From the NCBI GenBank assembly GCA_009741485.1, contig CM019227.1, forward strand, positions 11,261,647 to 11,325,646: DNA of 64,000 nt, written 5' to 3'. The position numbers and the translations under genes were made by a program. Positions 37,430 to 47,604 of this stretch are shown here, in pieces (position 1 is the stretch's first letter; every line of letters starts with the position of its first letter). Source of the stretch: Malurus cyaneus samueli (Eukaryota; Chordata; Aves; Passeriformes; Maluridae). The notes under the pieces are model-generated. The model was not told the origin of the DNA. It was given only the letters and a program-made list of their open reading frames with translations, and did not search any database.

Positions 37430-40400
37430 GTTTTAGCCAGCTGCTACATTAAGTAACTGAGAGAAAAGGATCTGATATTCTGCTATCATTTTGCATTTCA
37501 TTTCTCTAGGTATGACTACACTATTTAACATAAAAACTTTAAAGTTACTGAGACTGAGAAAACAGGATCTTTGATGTGTTTTATGCTTACTTCATTCATA
37601 GGGTAGATACTAAAACTCCTGCTTCAGAGACTGAAGATGGCTTCATTACTAAATGCCTGTGCATCATGGCCCTTACAAATCTCTATTAAACTGAGGATTA
37701 GGCAAGGGCTGGAACAGATAGACAGTATATTTTTATTCAATCTCCTTTAAAATAATGATGCATGCAACTTCATGTCATTACTCTTTAATGGTCTTAAGCC
37801 TATTTAATAGCACAGTAATATTCCAAAAAGGAAAAGGGAATTATTTCCACATTTAATTTTCATCGCAAAAGTGAATGTGGTTCTTGCCATGGCAGATAAG
37901 CAGCTAAAGCTGCTTGGTACCTTAACTGGGATATGACTGCATTAGCTCTGCTACATTACAGCTGGGCTAATGAAACAAAGCAAAATTATTAGCTTCAGAC
38001 TCCCTGGGGTATCTGGAGGTAACATCTGGCTTATTTCTAGGGACCTCCGCCGGGGCAATGGGATGTGCAGGTGAAGCACCTGGATGAGATGGAGCTTGGC
38101 CTGTGTGACTGAGCTGGTTCCCCATCCCATCCTCCCCTGGCACAGGTCCTGGCTGGGGCTGCATGGGGAGCCAGGGATTGTTATGGCCCCAGCCATGGCA
38201 CCTCTCATGCAAGAGCTGGGTATTGCCAAGGGAATGGTTACCCTGGCAAAGCTTTGTCCTGCCCTTACTTACACCGATGGAACTCCAAATGTTGTAGATC
38301 CACTCCGGCTGCACCTCTGCAGAAAGGAGTTGACACTTGGGCTTCTCAGCTCTGGCATCACAAGGCAAAATAACGTGGTTTTCCTTCTTTAAAAAAAAAA
38401 AAAAATCACAATCTACTACTTGTTATTCTAGGAGACTCTCCTACAAGTTAATTTAACTCAAAAAAAAACCAAACAGATTCAGATGGAGGTTGTGCAAAGG
38501 GTATCTGAGTCAAGGTTCAGAACCTTTCTTTCCATGCAAAATTGGATTAATTTTGCCCTCCTGGGGGTGTTACTATATTCGTATTTCAGCTTTTTACTAC
38601 ACAGATATTTAGCATAAAGTTCTATTCTTTAACAGAGAAGTTGTCTGTGTACCAAACATCTAGGGTTATTTGCACTACGATTATTAATTATGGTAAGTGG
38701 CCAAACTGCATTAGTCCTTGAAATCTAAGAGCATTTCACTAACTTTTCCCAAGGACTTTTCCCTGACTTTTCCCAAGGATTTTCCCAAAGGATTTAAGAA
38801 CACAGATTTCATTAATTTTTATTGGCTATGTAATCTTCAACTACAAAAATTCTAAAAACCCCCACCTTTGAAGACATTATAAGAAAGATCATAAATGTGT
38901 ATGGAAACACATAAAACGAGTCAGGGAACTTCACTAGGTTAACACACTGTGACTGGTTTAATAAAGCATATCTTTCCTCCTCATGCAGGAATAAAAATCT
39001 GTTGGGTTTTTTTTCCTTAACCATTAATTAATGAGGTTGCAACAGTATGAATGATTTACAGTGACATGCTCTGACAGGTTATACATGGTGAGTAATGCCT
39101 TGTCAGATGCTTCAGTATTTATATTGAGATGAATGGCACATAATGTGATGCACATGCTAACAATGAATATCAATATTTAATACTCCCAGCAAAGCCTGCT
39201 GGTATGATAAATTTGGCCTTAACTTCATATTTATCTGCAGGCTTGCCTATCAGCTGAGTTTACATAAAGAAATATTTCCAGAGAACCTTTATCAAGTGTA
39301 TGTACCCATCCTCACTGCTTTGGCAAGACCTTTTACTTCTCCTTGGAACTGTGAGCTCCACGCACATCCCTTTGTAAGATCCTGAAGTCCATTGAGGCCA
39401 GCCAGGCTCAGGACCTGGAAAGAGCTCAACACACACACACAAAATAATCAGCAAGGCTGCTGAGCACACAGACACCTCTTACATTCACACATCTTGCTCT
39501 TCTTACAGCCTCCTCCATGGCAAGGGATGTGGGCTTGGCAATCTTGAAAGATCCAGCCCCAGTCATGCTGAGATTTCCCTCAGGAAAGGCAAAGAGACAG
39601 CAAATGCAGTTCTGATAAAAGCCGTGGAGAAGGTACCATAATGCTGAGAACTATCACACAAATCAGCAGATGAAACACAGTCAATAGCTACATCCCTATC
39701 CATGTTCTTCCTGCAGTTTTGTGCTGCTGTTTCCTGCCACCCAAGTCCCTTTCATCCTGTGATACATTCATGATGGTGCTATTCTTAGTGGCTGGGCTCA
39801 AAACCTTACTGCTTTGTATGGTCTGAATTGATCCTGTAAAGAATTCTTTGAAAACTACTATTAGGATGATGTATGGCCTCATTTTGGTTGCTATAGTATT
39901 TGGAGTCAGACTTATGACTGGGGAAACAATCTCCCACTCACTTGAAATGCAGGAAAAGCTTTCAGTGCTGCAAGAAAAGGCTTTCTGGCTGAAAAGTCAT
40001 ATTTTAAAGTTTACAGCTCCTGCTTCTGGCTCAGAGCTGTTACAGCAGCAAGGAGAGGAGAGCCAGCCTGGCAGGGCTGTGCAGAGCCCTGGCTGAGACC
40101 ACTCCAGAATTCTGCTGTAGCTGCTTTATGGGATGAGTGTAGCAGCAGTTTACTACCAGAAGTACCACGATGCCATTTGAATTTTTCTACAGTTTTAAAA
40201 GCAGCACATTTTTATTAGGATAGAAATGGCTTTGAGGAACCAAGTGCATTTTAACAGAGGCAGTGAGATGCAATGCAAGAACATTGTGCAGCCCTTTATG
40301 GCTGGCAATAGATACCATTGCTATCAACCTTTTCTGTTGCCTTCCATCAAGTTTAATGTGCATGGCCTTGGCAGCAGAACCTCATCTCACACCCTGTGCC

Positions 40401-43400
40401 CTTGGGGCCATATAAACAAATATATTAAACTAAAGCCAAATCCCAAAGCAGACAGGAGAACCTCCTTTTCTCTCTTCATTTAACTTATATCTGTTCGTAT
40501 GACAGAGGCCCTCAAAGCACTACTGTATATATACATTGTACTCTATGAAAACCAATTCTTATTTTAAAAATTAACATAGGACAGCTGAATTTAAAACCTT
40601 CCTCCAGTTCTGAATGCTTCAGCTTAGACATTTTAGCAGGATTTTACAAGTGCTAAGCACCAGTTTCAGAAGCAGTTTATACTTGTACCAAGCTTCACTG
40701 ATGTTCAAACAGACCTTTAGAAGTCATGAACTAGGTTCTCCAGAATTAGGCTTTAAAACATAATTTTCAAAGCTGGTAAAAGATCCTGTTATTAATAATG
40801 CACTTTAGACTAATCCAACCAGGCAAATCAGGATAACCTACCCATTGCTTGTATGTGTGACAAATTCATTTACATGCAACCACGACCCTTCAGACTGAGA
40901 TTGCACAAACAGGTCATTTGGCTCAGCTTCATTTCCTTTTAGGTAATGTTTTCAGCTGGGGAACAGAATCTGTTTTTAAGTGTATTTCTGCTTATGAGAG
41001 ATACTAAACTGGCTAATGTTCTTAGTGCTGCTTCCGCAGATTTTCACCATCCTCAAATATGAGGTACCTGTGGCACGCACACTGCATATGGCTGATGAAT
41101 TTTAGCTAAACTAATCTCTGCTTCTATTCTCATTCTCAGCCATTTTAGCAATGCCCACTCCCATAACTACACTGAGAAGTCATTTCCTGGTTACAAAGCA
41201 GATGCTCGGATGTTCCACAGAGAACAGAAATGTCCTATTCAGTGCGGTTCCAGGGCTGCTAATGAGCTTTTAATTTCTTACCACTGACACTCTATCTTTC
41301 CTCTAAACCTTAAACAGGTGAAACTCCGAGTTCTTACATACAACAGAACCCTTTCCCCAAGAGATTCATGCCACAACGCATTATCAGGAAGGGTCTCTAC
41401 TGACAGACTGGATGCTAAAAGGCTTCAGCCTTAGAGAGCTTTTTAATTCATTTTTTTTGTTTTTGACTTGTTTTACTTCAAAGGTTTTCCCAGCAGTTCT
41501 AATCTGTAATGGAATATTAAACTGTATCTCCTGTAGCTCTGTTGGTCACAGTTACAGAGCAGATTTGATTCCCACTGTTTTTAAAAGGCAAGGGACAGGC
41601 TTTACCAGGACATGCGTGACCTTTCCAAAGCCACGGCCTGGCAGGAATTGCGTCGATTGCTCTGACCTGTCAATGAGCAAGAGCTGCAAAGGCAGCAGGA
41701 GAACACGTTCTGCTGCCTGTAGTTCAATAACAGCACCTCAGGAGAGCACATTTATGAAACATCTGAAGGGCTGAAAGGTCACTCCCGATGAATGTTCCCT
41801 TTCGTGGGAGCAGGAGCTGCCATTTCCCAGGCGCTCCCCTGGCTGGGCCGGCTGTACCACAGCGGCCTGAATCTGAGCAGCTCCAGGCCTCTTTAGAGAA
41901 AGGAATTTCATAGATTTGAGCCTTTCTCCATAATGTATTATATACATAAAGCAACACTAAACTTCTGGCAGAAATTGTAAAAAACCCCAAGGGCTGGAAC
42001 TTCTTTAAGGCCCAGTCACCTTTTCACACAGGTTCCCAGAGGCCTCACATGCTCCTTTCTGGGGCCAAGAGTCTCCAAACACCACCCACAGCAATTAAAG
42101 CTTTTATGCCCTCAAACATCCCACACTTACAGTTTGAAAACCTTCCAAAACTCATCACAACATGCCAGGAATCAGGGCATTCCTGCAAAGGTTTCACTGA
42201 GAAGCTCTGCACTCCCACAGAGTTCTCATCCCACCACACAGCTCTGGCAGCCCCAAGCTCTTTCCCCATTCCCTTCACTGCCAATTCCTGCAAATTTTTG
42301 GCAGCTCCATGCAGCAGGTAACACTTCATTGAGCAGAACCTGACTTTCAGGAAAACTAAAGAAAGCAAAAGTCGCCCCTGGAGTCCTCTGTTGTGCCCTG
42401 AGCCCACAGAGCAGGGAGGCAAGCACAGGGACTCAAGGAGCTGTCACCCATTTCTAAGGCACCGCGCTGAAATTCCCAACACTGCTCCCCACACAGACAT
42501 CCTCATTCTGGGGTAGAAATTCCTCTTACTTTACCTTCCCTGCTGCCCGCTGAACAGCTCTCCACACACCCCACGGACTGTAACAAGGGTGTTCCTGCCT
42601 TTGCCTCTGGCTTTGAGTTCTGTCCTGTTTTCCATGCTGCTCTCCATGGCTTTGAGGTGTCTCCATACCTGTTCAAATGACAGATGAAAATCAAATCAAT
42701 ACCGTGCCTATGTGCACACTCTGGTCTTTGGATACTTCAGCTTTCTTTTAGAGAAGGCACATTTAGAGTTTCCTGTTTTTAGCCCAGGTAAAGGGATCTG
42801 GTATGGACATCAGTCTCTAAGTCTGGTGTGATGCTTTTTAGACTGTACAACATACCAATGGCCTGCCTAAAACCTAGAGTGTTTTCGTCATGAGCTGTTT
42901 TGTTGCCAGCTTAAAGAGCAAGTATCTCAAAAATAGATCTTTTACTGCAAACTTCATGATCTTGAAGTAACTCAAATGTTTTACATTTAAAATTTTTTCA
43001 TTTCCTCAAATCTGCTGTCTCTTGACACCTTCCGTCCCTGATTTAAAAGCTTTTCTAATCCAGAATGGCATAAGAAACAGGATGCTATAAAGTGCATACA
43101 GTAAAGTCTGACTGGGTAATCTGGCAATAGTCTTACAATAACTGTTTTTCAAAACCCACTAGTACACTTTCTCAATGTTCCAGTTAGTATATAAAAAATA
43201 ATGCTTTAACTGTACAACTTCCATAAAAACCTAGAGCAGGCAGTGCACTCCTTGGCACAACCACACACTTCAAAAATGGATTTTTATCACAGTATTTCAT
43301 TTCCAGTCAATCGAGGTCTGCATTCATAGATCATTTTGCACATACATTACTCAGCGGCTGCTCCTTCTATCTCTAGTCTGGTAAATATTTTTGCCTTGTG

Positions 43401-43658
43401 CAAACGATATATGGACAACACAGCCAAGATGAATTCTTGCATTAGTCTTGCAGCCCAGATGACAGTGACATACAGCAAGATATTGGAGCATTCTGGCATC
43501 AGAAATGTACAGTAAGCCTGAGTAAAGGATGTAGCCCAGAGTTTTATAGCCCAAGACCCAGGAAAACAAAGATAAAAGGTACACTTCCATTGTAACATAT
43601 GGCCAAGTTTAGTCATTCTGAATGGCATACCCCATCAATTAAATTTAACCTATCAATT
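37430..43658. other. unannotated sequence with two exon-like segments
   Basis: No gene was recognised with confidence. It includes a minus-strand exon-like segment (38,273-38,386) and a plus-strand one (38,636-38,692), both discussed in the findings. An A15 tract is at 38,391-38,405, an (AC)6 tract at 39,429-39,441, and 39.0-39.25 kb is compact and possibly constrained. A minus-strand 93-codon open frame rich in hydrophobic residues ends at 43,347 and starts at 43,628, next to the CpG array. Confidence 0.45.
38741..38792. repeat. imperfect ACTTTTCCCAAGG tandem repeat
   Basis: Repeated ACTTTTCCCAAGG and shortened versions (ACTTTTCCC, ATTTTCCCAAAGG) follow one another over about 50 bp. Likely slippage-derived. 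Confidence 0.7.
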
Positions 43659-43688
43659 CATCATCTTCCTGGAGCCAGGAAGATGATG
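43659..43688. repeat. perfect 14-bp inverted repeat at left edge of CpG array
   Basis: Arms CATCATCTTCCTGG (43659-43672) and CCAGGAAGATGATG (43675-43688), separated by only AG. With a 2-nt centre this is almost a perfect 30-bp palindrome and could extrude as a cruciform. The arms contain back-to-back ETS-type cores (TTCC / GGAA). It abuts the first tandem unit within about 3-10 bp, which suggests it belongs to, or helped nucleate, the array. Confidence 0.93.
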
Positions 43689-43690
43689 CT

Positions 43691-44472
43691 TACCCTTGCC
43701 AATATGGCGGCCCGCCCTTCCCAATATGGCGGCCGCGCATGCAGATACCCTTCCGCCCTTGCCAATATGGCGGCCCGCGCATGCGCGGTAGCCCTTGCCC
43801 TTGCCAATATGGCGGCCGCGCATGCGCGGCAGCCCTTTGCCCTTCCCAATATGGCGACCGCGCATGCGCGGTAGCCATTTGCCTTCCCAATATGGCGCCC
43901 GCATGCCCTACATTTGCCTTCCCAAATGGCGCCGCGCATGCGCGGCAGCCCTTTGCCCTTCCCAATATGGCGACCGCGCATGCGCGGTAGCCATTTGCCC
44001 TTCCCAATATGGCGGCCGCGCATGCGCGGTAGCCCCTTCCTTGCCAATATGGCGGGCCATGCGCGGATAGCCCTTGCCCTTGCCAATATGGCGGCCGCGC
44101 ATGCGCGGTAGCCCCCCCCTTCCAATGGCGGCCGCGCATGGCGCAGCCCTCCCTTGCCAATATGGCGGCCGCGCATGCGCGGTAGCCCTCCGCCCTTCCC
44201 AATATGGCGGCCGCGCATGCGCAGTAGCTCCTCCGCCCTCAAAGATGGCGGCCGCGCATGCGCGTAGCCTCTGCCCTTGCCAATATGGCGCCGCGCATGC
44301 GCGGTAGCCCCCGCCCTTGCCAATATGGCGCCGCGCATGCGCGTAGCCCCCCCGCCCTTGCAAATATGGCGGCCGCGCATGCACGGTAGCCCCTTGCCTG
44401 GCCAATATGGCGGCCACCCATACTCGGTAGCCCCTTGCCCTCGCCAATATGGCAAGCCCAGGTGCCTGCGAG
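43691..44472. repeat. CpG-dense tandem array with YY1/NRF1/CCAAT-type motifs, about 20 units
   Basis: Unit starts (at AATATGG or its equivalent) are 43701, 43723, 43764, 43806, 43848, 43889, 43924, 43964, 44006, 44046, 44085, 44124, 44159, 44201, 44241, 44282, 44322, 44363, 44404 and 44446, giving spacings of mostly 39-42 bp. The consensus reads CCAATATGGCGGC, then CCGCGCATGCGCGG, then TAGCCCTTGCCCTTG. ATGGCG is kept in 19 of 20 units, CCAAT in about 17, and the exact NRF1-type core GCGCATGCGC in 12. Unit 15 has the strict YY1 form AAGATGGCGGC. Units at both ends are degenerate, as in arrays homogenised from the centre. In a CpG-poor neighbourhood this forms an isolated CpG island. The motifs are read directly; YY1, NRF1 and NF-Y binding is inference. 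The minus strand lacks stop codons in all three frames through the array (open to 264 codons), which reflects base composition and is not evidence of a protein. Confidence 0.95.
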
Positions 44473-47400
44473 GACAGCTTGGCCTGTTTCATGCAGTGCA
44501 ATAGAGATCAATAAGGAGGGGCTACGGGGTAGTGGATGGTGCCCATGTGTCTAGCAAAGAAAATAAATACGTAACTTAGAGTTGTTAAACTGTTTTACTG
44601 CTTCTAAACGGACATCAGTATTCTATCTCATAATCCAGTAGTAAAGTAGCAGAGAAGTTTGGCTCTTGAAAGTGTTAAAAGGCTGCTGTGATGTTCTAGC
44701 AGGCAGCAGGAAACTGCTCCCAGCAAGTTCCCAGTTACTGGTGTCAGTTTTATGGGCACACCAGAGGCAGCTGCAGAGCAGTGCATAACCAGTCTGTCAT
44801 GAGCAAAGAATGTTTTGTTTCTCTATATTGATGGGAAGTCTTCATTTCTCTTTACAGGCATTAATCCACTGAAATCAAGCATATTTGGAAGAAAGAGCTC
44901 AGGTTAAGCTTTTCTTTCTACAGCCCAGCAGTGTTGCACATACAGCATTTATGTCTCCAGCCTTATCAGCATTCAAAGCCACATCAGTGGCTAACAGTAC
45001 TAAGATTTTTAAACAGCTAATGAATTCTGAGCATGGCCAGCACTACTTTAATTCAAATTTGCCTTATATTGAGTTCTCTCAGCTCAGCAAAGAAGGCAGT
45101 TTAATGTGCAATAAAGGCTCTCTCTGCTATGTAAGCTGTTTTTATTGTATCAAAAATCATAAATGAGAAGAACTAACACATTGGAGAGCCATTCTAAGGT
45201 GATGAAGAAGAGAAAAGCTCATGCAAAATATGGACTGTATCCAAGTTTCAGTCACCTTGAAAACCGTGCAAACAGCAAACAGCTCATTTAACATCTCAGT
45301 GGTCAATTTACTAAAATGATACAGAAGGACAATGGCAAGCCACAGAGCTTTAGCAGAGTGATTACTGAAATCTCTTCATGAGTGACCTGTGCTATCCTCT
45401 TCTTGTTTGTAAATTTATATGAGACGTCGTAAACATACATATAAAGAACAAAAAAACAGTCTCGTGATAGAAAGTAATCCATACAAATTCTATCAGAGCA
45501 ATAAGCTGTCTCAGAATTTTATCCTCAGGGCTCCAGATAACCTCATCCAGTGAGGAATTCAATAACTCCATCAGTCAAGAGCCAGAAAAGCGGGTGGTAA
45601 CTGGGTTCAGAAGCAATGCTAATGAAACTCTACAGATGCAGCTTCTCAAACGGAATTAATTTGATGAGAATAGAACACAGAGAATCATTTCAGGCTCATT
45701 TTTTGACATCTTTCAAAGTTAAAATACTTCCAAATTTATATGCTTGAAACCCTAGCAACTGCCTCAATTTTCTAATGTAATATCTTTGTGGGTAGAATCG
45801 TGGAAGACAAAAATTTATTAGCACATGGCAGTATTATTTAATCTAACTTGGTCTGCAGGCTCAAAACACTTAATTTAAATTCCTACAGAATTAACCATAT
45901 TTAGTGTTACTATGACTGAATTTTAATAACCAGAAATTCAAGCTGGACCAGTTGGAGGAGGGAGACATAAAAACTGAGCTACTCATTTTTTGCTTTCAAA
46001 TACTACCAAGTCCTTAATTTTTAACTAGTGAAATATCTCCAGGCATGGCAGATATCACAGTTTGGTGGGTATTCCATAAAATAGGATGAAGTTAAAAAAT
46101 TAATACTTTTCCTTCTTCTAAATAACTTCCAATTAAAAAATGAAAAAAAAAAAAAATTAAAAGACCAAACAAATCAAGGCATGAAGAAACAGCACTGATT
46201 TATGAAAGCTTAGTGGTTCAATGCACAGTGCCCCAGATTTTTTCTCAACAGAAGTATTTTGAGGCATTTTAGTCCTGATGGTGTGATGGGCTTGTGTGGA
46301 AAAGGCAACACGGAAAATATTCAAATAGGTAGCTCACAGTAACACACTGGGGAGATGGACTGGAGGGAAACACTGAACTGAGGGAAGGAATTATGGTTTG
46401 GCACGTGATACTAGCAGCAAAGCAACACAACATGGTCTATTGCTTTTCTTTAGAAAATGAATAGAATTTATTGCCTTTAAAAAATGAAGGAAAAAAGTGA
46501 CCTAACTTCTTTTCAGTGATGGTAAAAAATTGTAAATGTTTTTGTATTGAATGTTTTGTAATAGCAGATTTGTCCAGCAATTGCTAAATTGTAAAAATTG
46601 TCCTGAATCTCCTGGATCAGTTGCCAGCAGGAACCCAGAGCATGTTCAGTGCAGGGAGATACACACATACACAGCAACAGTCACTAAAACCACAGAGTTT
46701 GGCAAGACCATGCTGGATCTGGGAATTAAGACATGACTTTGTGCTTTTATACATAACACTGAAATTCTTTCTCTGAAATTACTTGATTATTCTCTTTGTT
46801 TGCTTCCTTCCATTAAACTCATATGTGCCAAAACTGACAACCTCAACTCCCTCTATGTTTGGGATGTCATTAATAAATTCCAGCCCCACATACAGAGGGT
46901 TGTAGGGGGTTGGGGCTGCTGTTGGAGACTCAGCAAAGCACTGCTTGTACCGTGCTCTGCAAGAACCATGAGGTGTTTCAAACACAGCCTGTTCTGGGGG
47001 TGCCCAAGGCAGCATCTTCCAAAGAAACGATGGGAGAACTCTGAAGGCTGGGAGAGGGTGAGGCCTGAGCTAGAAAACCAATGTCTTTATCAGCAGATTA
47101 CTCCTGTAGTATCAGTGGAAAATAGTTGGGCAAAGGTGAGTCATGCCTCAAAGTGGGATTGCTGAACTAGGCATGAGTTTTCAATGGAGTGTTGCAGTGC
47201 TAAGATGCAAAAACAAAAACAAAACAATCGTAACTAGAGAAGCTGTGTAACTTCAGGCTTTCTCTTCACCACAAACCACCTGTGGGAAGCACAACTTTCA
47301 CTTATTTACACAGAAAACTCAGGCTTCTAAACTGAGAGGGTCTGCACCTCCACATCGACTCATGCTGTCAAACATAACCACAATAAAAGCACCATCCTAT

Positions 47401-47553
47401 TTGGATTTCTTATTGATCTGTGTTCTACTATGAATGGCATTATTTTCTTCCTTGGCCTCAGTTCAGGGAACAATTTAGAAGCTTTTCAAAATCTGCTTTT
47501 CTATTATTTAGAAACAGATTTGAATTTATTGAACAAGAACTGTTTTTACAAAT

Positions 47554-47604
47554 GCTTTTTTTTTTTTGCTTTTTTTTTTTTTGCTTTTTTTTTTGCTTTT
47601 TTTT
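47554..47604. repeat. GC-punctuated poly-T minisatellite
   Basis: Four blocks of GC followed by T12, T13, T10 and T8. The regular GC spacing distinguishes it from a plain homopolymer. It accounts for the phenylalanine-rich open frames across this stretch. Block lengths may contain sequencing error. Confidence 0.85.

Noticed and set aside
38391..38405. A15 as the tail of a plus-strand processed pseudogene
   Set aside because: The sequence to its left has no recognisable cDNA and no polyadenylation signal at the expected distance. On the other strand it can equally be a pyrimidine tract.
43661..44455. 264-codon minus-strand open frame as a repeat protein
   Set aside because: It is explained by the lack of stop codons in a GC-rich tandem unit, is open in all three minus frames, starts at TTG, and changes frame between units of unequal length.
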